Below, piece by piece: positions 23,848-36,084 of a stretch of 64,000 nucleotides of DNA. The notes below the pieces were generated by a model. That model had not been told where the DNA came from, made no database searches, and saw only the letters and a program-made list of their open reading frames with translations. A program made the translations under genes and the position numbers. Origin of the DNA: Clavelina lepadiformis (taxonomy: Eukaryota; Chordata; Ascidiacea; Aplousobranchia; Clavelinidae); contig NC_135246.1 in the NCBI RefSeq assembly GCF_947623445.1, positions 15,421,856 to 15,485,855 on the forward strand, written 5' to 3'. Position 1 is the stretch's first letter; every line of letters begins with the position of its first letter.

Positions 23848-26800
23848 ATTTTGCTCCGAAGGACTTGCTTGGATTTTAAGAAGTGCTTCACATCAGTTTA
23901 TAATTAAAAGCTAAAATCCATGTTTCACATTGAGATACACTTCAGAAGAGAAAAACAATGATTGGTTTATTAGAAATGGTATAAATTTTTTGAATTACAC
24001 ATATCCATATAGTATAGTCGCCATACCAGGATTTCACTGGTATTAACAAAATTAAACGTTGGTAAACCCAGGCTTCTGGGCATAGAAAGGAATTCGCTTA
24101 CCACCTATTTGTACAATAGAAATTTTAACTGAGCACATGTTAAAAATTTCTTGTGACGTGACCAATTGCAGCCTGCTGTTCTTGAGTAGTACCCTGCAAT
24201 TGGAGATGTGACTTGTTTGCTGATTGGTATAGCAGTAGCACCCTGCTACTGGTGACGTCACGGAGTTGCTGGTAAGTGATTTAGAGAGGCAGGGTGGTAT
24301 AGTATTATATTGTTTACTATTCGTAATTGTCAATTGTGGGGAACAAAAAATAAAATACTATCAGTACAGCGAGATGAAATAACAATTCCACCAGCAAACA
24401 ATATTCTTATTTGAATTACTTATTCTCATATAAAGGCAATTTTCTGATCTGGATAAAAGTGTGCTGAATTGATTGTTATGGTAAAAAGTTAATAACAAAT
24501 GCGAATCATCAACATGGCGCATCTGAGCCACAGTTGTGGCAGCTACGTGTTTGACTAAAATTCTTTTATGCCACGTTACGTATCTAAGCCAGGTTCGTGA
24601 CACATTTGAACCACCTGTTTTGTTCAAATTTTTTATTTGAGTGACGTGTTTGGGTCAATTTTTTTTAGCCTAACCGCCTATGTTTTACAACAGGTTGCGT
24701 GACCTATATAGGGTCAAATAATCTCAATAAAAATTAGATGTCTTTTTCATTTTATTAAGATGTTATTACGCACCATTCTCACCGATCATTTTCACGAGCC
24801 ATATTTACATGACACGTTCAGACAACTAGTGTTTACACTTTACAGCGAACCGCATTATTGATGTTAGGTGTCATGATCTCGAAACGTAGCCTACTGTACA
24901 ACACTTAAATTAAACATATCAAATAATAAAGGCAACAAAAACCCAATTGGAGATTCACCTAAATCTAGGTCTTTGTGACTACCAACAATACCTTTTTGCG
25001 CTTCCCATCGGTACAGTTGACAAATGTATTACTATATATACATTTTTCTGGAACCTGTTTAAGTTACTCACTCTTAAATTTAAACTTCAAATAATTTACG
25101 TTTGTAGCGGCCTGGGAGCCGCTTCCAATACCATTATATTGTAATGAAAAGTGGTTTATGGTCCCTTAACCTGTAAGGTTTACCCACTTACACTACAAAG
25201 TCTGTTTCCTTGTGTATTACTTAACAGTGAACTTTGATAGACTTCAGCAATAATGACGCAGGAATGACTACTGTATAATCTGATTATATTTGAAGCTTCT
25301 TTGAACGAATACATCAAGATAGAACACTGTGACAGCAACAGCATAAAGACACGTTGCGGCGTTGAACGTAGAAACCAAAAGGGACTGAATGAATCAAAAT
25401 GCACGCACAGTAAGAGGGAAGCATCGATTACGTCACGCAGTGTTATGCTTCGCTGATTCGATAGACGAGAATTCTATGTCGTACACAATTTTATATTATA
25501 TTAAGTGATATATTTATCACAATATCAATTGTGGAAACATATGCGCCATTTAATTATTGAAACATTGTTCATTGATAAAACTGCAGCTAGCATTTAATAT
25601 TTGGCTGCAGATGCAATTTGGCTGCAGCTGCAACTTGATAAAACTGCAATCGTGATGTAATATTTGGAAACTTGCTCTAAATAACTTTATGTGAAAACGC
25701 CGTTTAGTGCGTTACCAGGTGGTTTCATAACATCCTAGTTTTAACTGAATGTAGTTCCCATTGCCAACGCTTTGTTTTTATCGTTCACACATTCTGAAAT
25801 GTTCGTGTATATTGTGTTGAATATTTCCGTTCACATCGGTCCGCTTTATAAACTCGAACTGATACGCGAGTAACGGCGCAGACAGAGATAGAGAATCGTA
25901 CGAACGTATTACGTTAGTCGTGTTAAATGTAATTCATTAGACTTGTTTTACGTGGTGAATGCTAAGTTTGTGATTGTATTATATTCGGAACCTGTATAGT
26001 TCCTACAATAAAGGATTGCTTCCGATAAACGGTATCTGTTAATCGTAAGAACTTGCGGTTAGTAGACGTAAGGTTAGAGCATTCTAACCGCACGCAACCA
26101 CGGAGTCAGATCATTAATTCGGCAGGTAAATTAAGTCCGAATAACATAAGTTAAGACAAACAGTGCAATCATCTGCACGTTTACTTGGGATATTTCCATT
26201 TAACTTTTATAACGAATAAAAAGACCTTATGCTATCTATATGTAGTCCATACATGTTGTCAAGCTGTTCCTGGTCCACAACTGAAGCTAAGTTGAGTTCA
26301 TTTTCAGATTTTATTGGAAAACCGCAGCCGTAGCGCAGTCACATCTTCATGTGGAGACTCAAGAGACGTCTCTAGCCTAGAGAGCGTTTGTTTGACTCTT
26401 GTCTAAAAGACAACTATCGACTAATACTAATAGGAACAATGAAGAAGGAAAACACTAACTTTTTCGGTAACTGAACGTGGTGCCCTGTCGCCAGCGGTCA
26501 GGATGGCGAGCACTTCGGAGCAAAGTAACTTCATTGAGATTGTATTGTATTGTTTATTTTTCGTCCTTAATTGTGCAGAGCGAAAGTTACGATGCTAACC
26601 ATTATAGTTATAGCACAATAAAACACAAGCCCACGAACAGGAAAAAGTGGCAAAGCCGAAAATCTTAAAACATGCAACATAGCAATAATACAATTGGGCT
26701 ATATGATGGTAGGTTAGCGTTGTGACGATTACGTCACGAGTCACGAGTTGTTTTTTGAAATGTTTAAATTTTATTTTGAGATCTTGCAATTCAGTTGTTG

Positions 26801-27688
26801 ACCGGATTTGAATTCTCCTAAATGACGTCAGATAAATTACCTCGATTGAACTGGTGTGCCACATATAAAAACTGTTGTAATGTTTGCAATCTTCCCTTTT
26901 TACCGTTTTCGAATTAAGCAACTAACAGCATAGTCACGTCGTTTGAGAAATGAGAACTCATATCATCGAAGCAGAAGTAAAACAAATCATCAACCATCAA
27001 TCGTCCTCGCTCATATTCTAACAATTACCGCCAGCATACGCGGTCATTATGACAGATGAGTTTGTTGTGTAATACTTCACACAAGCAATACACAAACGAA
27101 CCTTAATTTGTCATAGCGTGGCCACCAAACCCACAAAATAGTTCACTTCGTTTAACGAATTTATACAAAATATTACAAATAACAAAAAGTATTGGGAGAT
27201 GTAAAGGACATGCTCACTAACATTGAAGACAGTGATATCAACAACCGAAATAAAATATATGAAGTAGGCCTGCGGTAACTTAGTTTTGATTACAGTGGTA
27301 ATGAAAACCTTTAAGTAGCCTACACTACAAATTGATAGTTAAATAAAACCGCACAAAAGAAATTTAAAAAGCCGTTTCTGTAGCCAGAAGAGGGCAGGGT
27401 ATTGAGGTCCCAACAAGTAAATAAAAGACAAACAGTGACAATCCGATAATAAGTAGAGTATTTATTGCCATTGGGAAATCGTGCTTCTTATACGTTCTCT
27501 TGAACTAAGTTTTGATGTGAGGATATGTCGACTATAGCGTATACACACTATAGCGATAACATTGAACTATATTACAAATAACACCTTACGATATAACTAA
27601 CAATAATACTTCTATTTGTAGTGGAGTAGGTTTTTTCGTAGTGATAATTCTTCTACTGAATTAACTTATGTGGCTACTTTGACTACCA
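23848..27688. other. Gene-free stretch
   Basis: No gene recognised. At 24150-24270 there are direct repeats of an ACCCTGC(A/T)A(C/T)TGG and GTGACGTCA-like motif, also seen near 18300-18430. From 25440 to 26500 composition shifts, with a TATA-like box (TTTATAAACTC, about 25846) and an AATAAAGG (about 26009), but without boundaries I can define. At 27116 a GTGGCCACCAAAC piece resembles the core of the inverted repeat at 16.6/20.2 kb. Open frames are short and unsupported. Confidence 0.4.
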
Positions 27689-27772
27689 TTGGGTGTAAGT
27701 CGGTCGCATCTCGTAGGATATTATCAAGTGGAAGGCGAGCTCCGTCGCTATAGAACCCATAACTTTTGTAAC

Positions 27773-28073
27773 CAGGGCTTTGGACCCGGAGCCGGAGCCC
27801 AAAAGCCATACATTTTCAACGGAGCTGGAGCTGGAGCCGGAGCCGAAGCTCTACGTGAAATTCAAATGGAGCTGGAGCAGGAGCTAGAGCCAGTTCAAAA
27901 AATAGCTCCGGCTCCGATGTATTCCATAAGATTTAAGATGCCCGATGAAAAAAGACTTGATAGAGGCAATATTATTCCTTCGTACGAATGGATTTTGAAC
28001 ACTTCTTTGGGCAGAAATAAATGTTTTGTCTTCATTGAGCAATTTAACATTTACGCCTGCTCCAAAGCCCTAT
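27773..28073. mobile_element. Possible hAT-like miniature element carrying the GGAGCC repeat
   Basis: CAGGGCTTTGGA at 27773 is matched by inverted TCCAAAGCCCT near 28062-28072, about 300 bp apart, enclosing the GGAGCC repeats. CAGGG starts are common for hAT ends. The 8-bp flanks (TTTGTAAC left, ATTTGTAAC right) agree: TTTGTAAC occurs immediately before the left end and at 28074-28081 after the right end, as an 8-bp target duplication should. Confidence 0.7.
27775..27920. repeat. Degenerate GGAGCC / GGAGCT hexanucleotide repeat
   Basis: Blocks of GGAGCC, GGAGCT and GGAGCA are strung in tandem with short interruptions, giving an apparent (GA)n-(EL)n peptide in the open frame 27689-28102 (+). 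The frame has no known domain and its peptide is explained by the repeat, so I do not call it a gene. The flank reads GTAACCAGGGCTTTGGACCC on the left and inverted GGCGTAAA-like sequence with CCAAAGCCCT near 28065 on the right. CAGGGCTTTGGA...TCCAAAGCCCT form possible inverted ends of a hAT-like element (about 27773 to 28072). Confidence 0.55.
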
Positions 28074-28081
28074 TTGTAACA

Positions 28082-29163
28082 TCAACACAGGCTTCAGTTT
28101 AAACAAGTTGTGACCTTTCCAATTTCGACCCATGCTTCAATTTACAGAAGCAATGGCTTTTACAATATCAACGTAGACATCAGTTTATACTAGTTATCAC
28201 CTCACATTGATTTCAATTGACCTCAATTTCGACACTGACGTCTGAATTTGAAGACTGACTTGCCGATCACATATGGATCACTTCCCCAGTTCCCCGTATC
28301 TTCTTCTGCCCCCAAGCTAGATACGGGCCTGGTTATCGCGTACAGCATTTGCGCAATATTCAACAATGTTGTTTGGATCTTACAAGCTTGAGAGCTATAG
28401 GCGAAATAAAACTATGTCATGTTGTGAAATATAAATTGAGGTAAATTTAAGGCCCAAGCCTAACGTGCTTGATTTCAGATCAAACAATAAGCAAGTTTAA
28501 TTCTATGAGGACACAAAAAAACTTAAAAACGAATCCATTAAAGATGCACACATTTAAGCTCCTTAATCAGGGCAAGAACAGTAAGGAATCATGGCCGACC
28601 TTAATTTGTCAAATACCTTTCTCAGTTGTCCTGTGCTAAGACAAAATAATACTAATTTTAATAGTGAATTTGATTTCTATAAAGCGTTTCTATGGTAATG
28701 TAGTCTCCAACATACAAAAGATCAGAACATTACAAATTCCAACTGATTAATTTCAGGAACTTTTTTTACGTTGGTTGGTGTCAAATGATATTGTTTAGTG
28801 TACTGTATAGCGCAGGTATTGGCTCTGTGGTATTATTCATTCAGATTATCAGTGTAAATGGCTATTCATGAGTACTTATTGAAAACTTGACTCCTTTCCA
28901 TTGGGGAGATAACCCCTAGCAGTCTGCCGTACTGTACCGCCATATCGGTACATCTGTGTAATTTTCTTACGAAACCAATAAATACGTTGATCAACCGCGC
29001 ATAACAAAAAATCGAAATTTTTCTCTGCAGTATGCAAAGAACGCAGTCTGGCTTTTTGTAGATTAGCCGCGGTATGTAGGCTCAGGCAGACTGACTTATA
29101 AGTCAAATGGTATTTTTAAATGATTGACAAAGAATTAGGATTGGCCCTAAGCTCTGAGGCTAG
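28082..29163. other. Gene-free stretch
   Basis: No gene or clear repeat recognised. A minus-strand frame at 28876-29106 has no domain. Confidence 0.45.
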
Positions 29164-29462
29164 GCTTCGGGTCAAGTACAGAATTGCACAACCACAGGGT
29201 ACATTTGTATGCTAGAACCCTTGTTCGGAAAGAAAGTATTGTGCACAAAATCGGTCAAAAAGCTACGATGTAAGCTAAGTAATTCCCAAACAGCAATTTT
29301 TGGTGCACACTAGCGCATACTTTTGGTTACCTACTGGTGCACACCAGTCTTTTAAAATTATGCTGTCTGGCGCATAAAAATCGTACATTCCATATTGCCT
29401 AGAACCCAGCTCATCAAATTGTGACATCATTTGGTTGTGCACTTCTGCACTAGACTCCTTGG
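29164..29462. mobile_element. Foldback-ended repeat, copy 4 (full-length type)
   Basis: Best-preserved long copy. The left end is a palindrome, GGGTCAAGTACAGAATTGCA, then CAACCACAGGGTACATTTGT and ATGCTAGAACCC. The body carries GGAAAGAAAG, AAAAAGCTACGATGTAAGC and GGTGCACACCAGTCTTTTAA. The right end reads CCCAGCTCATCAAATTGTGA, CATCATTTGG and TTGTGCACTTCTGCACTAGA. About 300 bp, no open frame. Confidence 0.65.
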
Positions 29463-29559
29463 GCTATATGATGTTAGAATAGTCCATGGCATTTAAAAGT
29501 TTCAAATTTCTGAATTTAACAATTTCCTATATAGGTTACCAACTCTCTGAAGGTACTTG

Positions 29560-29675
29560 GCATGGTGGAAAGTGTGGTGCCTGCAGATGTGCGATTTATT
29601 GACATACATGCCGAATATTTTACTCACCATCCCGATTTAAAAGAAAAATTGTCATACTTTCCAGTCGAGTTTTAT
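29560..29675. repeat. Fragment related to the long-TIR element at 38.96-39.71 kb
   Basis: GGCATGGTGGAAAGTGTGGT, then GATTTATTGACATACATGCC and ATACTTTCCAG, follow the same order as the ends of the element at 38964-39706 (GGCCATGGTGAAAAGG, GATTTATCAACGCGCATGCC, ATACTTTCCAG). Confidence 0.5.
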
Positions 29676-29689
29676 GTATATGGCAGCGT

Positions 29690-30265
29690 TCATTTCACCG
29701 GTTGCCGAATTTTGAAAAAGCTACTTCAGTAAACGGCTAGTCGGTTACACAATTGATATTTTTCTTACTTCGCTAAACGGCGGCCGGTGAAGTAGGCACT
29801 TATTTTACTGGTTTTCGTTCACCGAAGTAGGAAATTTTGAATACGATAAACGGCAATTACGCTAGTCAGTGAATTGAAATGTATGCTAATTTTCAACTTA
29901 ACTTACTTAATGTATACTTATTTTTAACTTTCAATTTCTCAAATGACGTGCTAACCTATCCAAAGTGTAAATTAACCTTAACCTAATCCCCACTGACCTA
30001 AACTCTCACTTCTCTTGATTAAATTACTAAGCTAGGCTGCTAATTAAAATAAAAACTGTTTCTCAACCTAAAATCATATTTTTTTCCAAAGTTTATATTA
30101 ATTGAAACTAATCTTTTTCGACCCAGACTCTCACCTTTCATGAATAAATCAGATCAAAAGAAAATTTAGACAAAAAAAGTCAAGCAATAACAAGATTCGA
30201 ACCCGAGACCTTCAACATACGAACCCCATCACCAAGCACTAAGCTACCATATTGCTTTCTTTCAT
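29690..30265 (-). mobile_element. tRNA-headed SINE-like repeat, copy B
   Basis: Read on the minus strand: a tRNA-like head with A-box-like GGTAGCTTAGTGCTTGG and B-box-like GGGTTCGAATC. Two body units follow, each with GTGAGAGT(T/C)TGGGTC-like and TTTACA/CTTTGGAAAA-like parts, then GCATACATTTCAATTCAC and a tail with CCTACTTCACCGGCCGCCG. The head has RNA polymerase III promoter form. About 575 bp, long for a SINE because of the internal duplication. Confidence 0.65.
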
Positions 30266-31693
30266 CGTATAAAACGAGAGTGATAAACCCATCAGCAAAG
30301 ATCTGCCGGTCACCATATTATGATTCAGCAAGTTTGGTATACGGACGCCGGTGAAATAGTCACTTCGTAAATATATTTTCCGAATTTGGAGCAGTTAACC
30401 AAGACCACTGAACAGAAACAAGCTTGTTTAAATGCCTCGCGCACAGTTATTACAACGGTACTCCACCCTAGAATTGTACTCGGCTTACAAGTGTACGAGC
30501 CAGTCATGCTAACCATGGCATTCATTCCAAGGTGCATTCCATGTTAGTAAGCTCATAGCCCATTCACGTCTTAGCACAACCATAGCAACTGCAAACTCAC
30601 TTTGCTCTTCCGTTTTATCCCTGGTACAGAACGCACGCTATATATTTAAACAACCAAAACATCCTTGTTGGTTGAGTGTTTGAAGGCCAATTTATAATGA
30701 CTAGACAAAAGATTGAAGCTTAGGCGCACGCCAAAGTTTGTATCTCCTCACAAATGATTTTTATCAAAATGTGTGTGATACTTTTCAGTCTGGGATATTG
30801 AAACAACAATAATTTACGGAATGTTGATCATAGTGTAGTGAACCAGGCTGAACAGCATGGCACTTTTAAATGAGATCTTGGGAGTGTTGGTTAGACGTGC
30901 TTTGTTATGCCTGTTGGATCGTTAGTCCTACTTGGTCCACTCAACTGAGATGCCAAAGTTGCGTGTAAACATACTAAATTTAATAGAACTGTGGCAATAA
31001 TATTGAATATAACCTCATATCATTGAAAGGAAAGACATTTAACAAGCTCTCTGGTGTTTGTTGGATATTTATGATTGGCAGAACTCAAGTTTATTTTGTT
31101 GTTTGAACTCTACTCAGCTGTTACGATTTATTGTGATGAGGTTTTTTGTCCATCGATTTCACACCACATGTTATATCTGTCTGGCCAAGGAACAGTGATA
31201 TGTTTCTTAGAATACCTTTAGTTGTGATTGTGAATTTTCTTTCTGATTTAAATGGTGTTAACTGTTAATTCTGTTGTATAGAGTACAGAGCTGTTTTTTA
31301 AAACTTAAGGCACCATGTATGCTTGTAAAAAGGCCTAATTTGTTTGTTTATTTTATTGTAAAGTGAAATTGCTAAAAAAACAACACCGGCCATGCTGGCC
31401 TCTGATTGGTCTAACACACTTTTTTAACCATTACTTAGGGTCCAACAAAATCATGGATAAAGCAAAATTTTAGCATATACGACTGCCTAAGGCATCTCCA
31501 ACAATGCTTTTATCCCCAGAAAACATACACACATGTCTTTTCTTATACCGTACCTTGATCCAATCATTGTTATAAGCTGTAATTATACTTTATCGAGTTA
31601 TAATAAATTTGTTGTATTATAATTTCTTTTAATAGTATTGAATAACAGAGCGAAGATAGTAAAGTATTTCTAACAAGTTGAAATTGGTTGCAC
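30266..31693. other. Upstream region of IFT46
   Basis: No gene recognised. A pyrimidine-rich acceptor TTTCTTTTAATAG ends at 31635, 58 bp before the IFT46 ATG; it is a candidate for a 5'-UTR intron or spliced-leader acceptor. Confidence 0.4.
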
Positions 31694-32770
31694 ATGGCAG
31701 CTTCTGGGGATGAGACAAAACTGGTGATAAATCAACATTACGACGAAAGTTTAGAAGTTAACGATTCTGAGGAAGTTGCTAGTGTGTATAGTCCAAGTCC
31801 AAGAAAATCTCCAGCCCCTTTGGGTCTTTCATCTGATCGTTCAGTTGGTCGTGGAGAACCTGAACGCATTATGGCTTCAGAGCCAAGCCCGTCTGATGAT
31901 TTAAGTATGAAAGAATTTTCTACACATAGAAAAGAATTGGGCCCAGACGACAAGGCACAACAATCCCTTGGTGGCACAGGGCAAAATAGTTTTAGTGAAG
32001 AAGACTCAGAAGAGGATGATGATTCCTCATCAACTGAGGATGATGATGACAATGCTGGTGCAATTGAAGGTGCTTACGATCCTGCAGATTATGATCATCT
32101 GACAGTAAGTCAGGAGATCAAAGAGCTATTTCAATACATCACAAGATATACACCTCAAACAATTGACCTTGAACATAAACTGAAACCATTTAATCCAGAC
32201 TATATACCCGCTGTTGGTGATATCGATGCATTTTTGAAAGTACCTCGGCCAGATAACAAAGAAAGTACTCTCGGCCTGTCTGTTTTGGATGAACCTTGTG
32301 CAAAACAGTCAGATCCCACTGTGTTGGACCTGCAGCTTCGGAGCATATCCAAGACATCAGGGGTGCGTGCAATGCAGGTGCGGAGTGTAAAGGATGCAGA
32401 TCGCAATCCAAAGGCAATTGACACATGGGTTGAAAGCATGGAGGAGTTACATAGATCCAAACCACCGCAAAATGTTCATTACAAAAAGCGCATGCCAGAC
32501 ATTGATGATCTAATGCAAGAATGGCCTCCAGAAATGGAGGGGTTGTTGTCACAATCTGAACTTCCTACAGCGCAATTGAATTGCTCCTTACAATCATATG
32601 TGGATATAGTTTGTTCCATACTAGACATTCCTGTGCATGCAAGCAGAATACAGTCACTGCATGTGCTGTTTAGCTTATATTCAGCGTTTAAGGAACTGCA
32701 TCAATTCCAATCAGATAATGTTGAGAATGGCAACTTAGATGGACAACCTGAAGTTTTAAACTTTGAATGA
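31694..32770 (+). CDS. IFT46: Intraflagellar transport protein 46
   Basis: Single-exon frame of 358 residues; human IFT46 has about 304, the excess being a longer disordered N-terminus. IFT46 is a core subunit of the IFT-B complex that carries cargo, including outer dynein arms, into cilia. Residues 1-125 are low-complexity, with a strongly acidic Ser/Glu/Asp run (about 100-120). The conserved domain follows: YDPADYDHLTVSQEIKELFQ, then ITRYTPQTIDLEHKLKPFNP, YIPAVGDIDAFLKVPRPD and LGLSVLDEPCAKQSDPTVLD, ending in LDIPVHASRIQSLHVLFSLY (about 310-330). The first ATG in frame is 31694. The gene is tail to tail with RPL36, 277 bp between stops. Vertebrate IFT46 genes have many introns; here there are none. 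Confidence 0.95.
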   Translation: MAASGDETKLVINQHYDESLEVNDSEEVASVYSPSPRKSPAPLGLSSDRSVGRGEPERIMASEPSPSDDLSMKEFSTHRKELGPDDKAQQSLGGTGQNSFSEEDSEEDDDSSSTEDDDDNAGAIEGAYDPADYDHLTVSQEIKELFQYITRYTPQTIDLEHKLKPFNPDYIPAVGDIDAFLKVPRPDNKESTLGLSVLDEPCAKQSDPTVLDLQLRSISKTSGVRAMQVRSVKDADRNPKAIDTWVESMEELHRSKPPQNVHYKKRMPDIDDLMQEWPPEMEGLLSQSELPTAQLNCSLQSYVDIVCSILDIPVHASRIQSLHVLFSLYSAFKELHQFQSDNVENGNLDGQPEVLNFE

Positions 32771-33047
32771 TACTCTCAACTCGTGTTGATGAGTGTGTAC
32801 AAGTTGACCTTACGAGCGTTCTAATTTTCTTATTGGGAAGACAGCAGTAGTGTTATGAATTATGATGTATCATATATTGTATAGTTGATATGTTATATAA
32901 AAACTTGCATCTTAATGGAATAATTTGCATACATTTTACATTTCCGTTAATTGAAGTTTGGCTGCTTCATAAACCTCCTAGATTGTTTCTAAATATACAA
33001 CACATCTGTTTGCTTGAAAATGTATTACCACAAAAACAAGAGCAAAT

Positions 33048-33527
33048 TTATTTTTGTGCTTTTCTTTGGGCTTGGATAGCAGCCTGCATCTCTTCCCTCT
33101 TCCTCTTGGCACGGATGTGAGATCCAAGCTAAGAATATGAAAAGGTAGTAAGTACATTACAATGACGCCACACACCAGCACAGGACAACAGAGATGAAAA
33201 TAATGTAATGCTCACCCTCTTCTTGCAGAATCTTAATGCACGCTTATCTTTGCCAATTCTAAGCAATTCAATACATCTACGTTCGTAAGGTGCGAATCCT
33301 GTCACTTCACGGACAAGGTCACGCACAAACTTGCTCTTCTTTGTGAGTCTCTAAAATCAATCTCGCATTAAATACATTTTAACCGGAAATTTAAATCAAA
33401 GCTTTTTTAAGTTAATAACACAGGACAAACGTACCCCTCTTCGTCGGCTCTGACGAGGTTTCTGTGGATTTTTTGTAACTTTGTGGCCTTTGTTAAGACC
33501 AACAACCATGTCGTGAATGACCGCCAT
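33048..33527 (-). CDS. RPL36: Ribosomal protein eL36 (60S subunit)
   Basis: Three exons on the minus strand: 33527-33435, 33350-33216 and 33128-33048, all phase 0, encoding 102 residues; human eL36 has 105. Introns are 84 and 87 bp with GT-AG ends. The sequence starts [20 protein letters not shown] and includes [20 protein letters not shown] and [20 protein letters not shown], the family signature. It is a structural protein of the large ribosomal subunit. An acceptor TTACTTGCAG ends 7 bp before the ATG, so the mRNA is probably trans-spliced or has a 5'-UTR intron. The TAA stop overlaps an AATAAA-like sequence on the minus strand. Confidence 0.97.
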
Positions 33528-34956
33528 CTTGGATCTGCAAGTAAAATCAAGTTTAAAGGAATCTTATAAATTTTACAATGTCAAATGCTTCTAAGTAAAC
33601 TAAGTATGTGTTACAATCACTATCAGAGTAGCAAATGAAACTTCCAGCATACTAAACTATTTTGGCATTTATTATTCTTTCCTATATTTTTGTAAATCTA
33701 ATAAATGTATCACTTTAAGACAAAGCTCCTCCAAATGTATCACAAAGTACTTTTGCAAGTATTTGTAAATTTAAGAGATTAAAGGTGAAATAAGTTTGCG
33801 GAAAAGACTAGCGGTTAACAAGCTGTTTCAAAATCATTGTAGAATCAGTTTTTATATATGTGAAAGAACTCATTCAAAAACCACTAGGCTAAGCAATATA
33901 TTCTATGGTATGTGCAAAAGCATCACAAATGGATAAAATTAGATTTTATGCTTATATTTACATTATGAGTATTCAGAAAGCCATCTATTACTGACCTAAA
34001 ACAAAAAATAAATAGTGACTAGTTTGTGACTTGGCATGTGTCAAGACTTGGACTTGGTAAATGTTACAATTTGTTTCCATCATTGTCTGTTAGTTCTCTA
34101 GCGGTATTTAGAGAGGTCTCAAGATAGATCTTTTTTCAGAGATTACACTTATAGTACCAAAAAAGGGTGCTATAGGCCTTTCATTAGAAACTTCAAAACT
34201 GCATCTTCTCAATTTTTTCTCCTACACCTAGCAAACTCTAAGATCTTGTCAAAAAATGCTTTAGTTTACAGTCCAGCGAGTGAGCACTACTAAAATTTAT
34301 TTTACCATGCTTAAGTAGGTTACCGAAACAATTTTGGATCTTTATACTTCTAGAATAACTTTATACTTTACACTTTCAGTTACAGCCACCATCCTGTTTG
34401 GGGTAACAAGGTTTTTAAATCACCTAGACTTGACAATAGAAACTGGGCAACAACTTGCAAAGATTTAGCTCAAAAAAGTAGCATATGAATTATTTAACAC
34501 AGCAAAGAAAAAATAACAAACAAATGTTGCCTACTTTTTCTTTTACAGTAATTGAATCATACACAATGGTTTTGTTCGAAATTAGGTAACGTTACATGGC
34601 CAGCGTGAAATGAGTAAAAGTTTGCATGGTATCTTCAGCGCGATACAGGTGATATTTTGCCTGGCATTTCAACCAAAGTGTAAAAATTGGACTAGCTGTA
34701 AATATGAACTGGATTACTGTAATTACACATAAACTCTTAAGCATTTTACGTCGTAGGCTTCGCTGACCACATATCTAGACGTCACATCAATCAAATCTAA
34801 TGCATAGGATTGAAACTGCTGTAAAATAAGAACTACCACACATATTGCGAAGTGATTATTTCATCGTATCTGTGCACTAAAGTTGCATAATCACAATACA
34901 GTAACCCATAGATTTTTGCCTATGGCTTTATTATTCTCATTCCATAAAGCGAAAAG
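33528..34956. other. Upstream region of RPL36, no gene seen
   Basis: AT-rich stretch without recognisable coding sequence. If RPL36 has a 5'-UTR intron it would lie here, but no promoter signature (for example a polypyrimidine initiator) could be defined. Confidence 0.4.
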
Positions 34957-35400
34957 CAGACATTGTGGCAGCGTAGTGGTTAACGTTTCGGCTTGCATTC
35001 TAGAGGCCTCGAGTTTAATTCTATTCTATTGTTTTATTTCTTTGTTTAGTTTCAATTTATTTTTAACTTAACCATGAAAGTTTGGGTCAGACGGGATTAC
35101 TTCTAAATTAACTTAGTCTGTAGAAAAAAATGCAATTTTTAGTTAAAAAAAGCATTTATTTTAATTCGCAGTCTAGCCTAGCTTGGTAATTTATTCAAAA
35201 GAAGTGACAGTTGGGCCTGGGGGGATTAGTTTTAGGTTAATTTACACCTTGGAAAAATTAGTACATGGTTCTAAGTTGAAATCAGCATACATTTCAATTC
35301 ACTAACTAGTATAATCGCTTTTTAACGTATTCATATTTCTATACTTCGGTAAAAAAAACATCTGCTTAAACCGGTTTAAAGGTTCAGTTTTAATTTGACA
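34957..35400 (+). mobile_element. tRNA-headed SINE-like repeat, copy C
   Basis: Plus-strand copy. The head reads TGGCAGCGTAGTGGTTAACG and then CTCGAGTTTAATTC (degraded B box). The body has two units: AAAGTTTGGGTCAGACGGGA with AACTTAGTCTGTAGAAAAAA, then GTGACAGTTGGGCC with TTTACACCTTGGAAAAA. The tail is CATACATTTCAATTCACTAA and ACTTCGGTAAA. The order is the same as copies A and B. Confidence 0.6.
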
Positions 35401-36084
35401 TCCTGGTGTAAAGAAATTTGTATGTTATTTAACTGAGTTATATCGTTACAATCCCATGCCAAAAACACTTTCAATTTAAAACAGAATTAAAGTGGGTTGA
35501 CAGTTTTTATTTTGAGTATGGGCAATCAAAAAATCTTGCCACCCAGACAACTACTCGGAAAGGGTCTATAATCCACAAATTTATGAAAACAGTTCAAAAA
35601 TATATCCGATAAATGCCGAATAACGTATATTGCATGGCAATTGTAACCAATTGGTGTAAAGGTGTGCCGTGCGAACTGTTTTGCACACAAAAAATTATCC
35701 GAAGTGCACGTGCCATATTGATTCAGTCTGGCCGGTAACTTCTAACTTTGTTAACAAACAGTTTCAAACGCCTGATATTTGCCAGTAAAACAACGATAAC
35801 CTTTATATATTGGATACAGCGTACGTGTAGCATATCCTACAGATTAACTGGCAGAATGTTTTCAACTTGAAAGATAATTTACAAAAGTGCAAAATAAACC
35901 TTACCAGCCCCTCGTTGACTTGTCGAAAAAGAAATTTGCGATCTCTGTTTCTGGAGTTGTGCACATAGACATCAAATATATATGTAGATACAGAATTTTT
36001 ATGGCTGCAAAAGACGTCAGTCATGAAATTGCGTTTTCAGGTCAATTTCAGGAAGAGGTCAGTTTTCCTCAAATCTGTATTTGA
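35401..36084. other. Gene-free stretch
   Basis: No gene recognised; overlapping open frames on both strands at 35803-36084 lack domains and splice support. Confidence 0.45.

Noticed and set aside
25440-26500. Region with a TATA-like box followed by AATAAAGG, suggesting an old LTR
   Set aside because: No matching pair of ends, no target duplication and no second copy in the window, so it cannot be called.
27360-27560. AATAAATACT and TTGGGACCTC on the minus strand, suggesting an LTR end
   Set aside because: Boundaries and partner are absent; the signal is too weak to name an element.
30165-30250. Possible tRNA gene on the minus strand
   Set aside because: It has A- and B-box-like motifs, but no complete cloverleaf, and it continues into the body of a repeat found elsewhere in the window.
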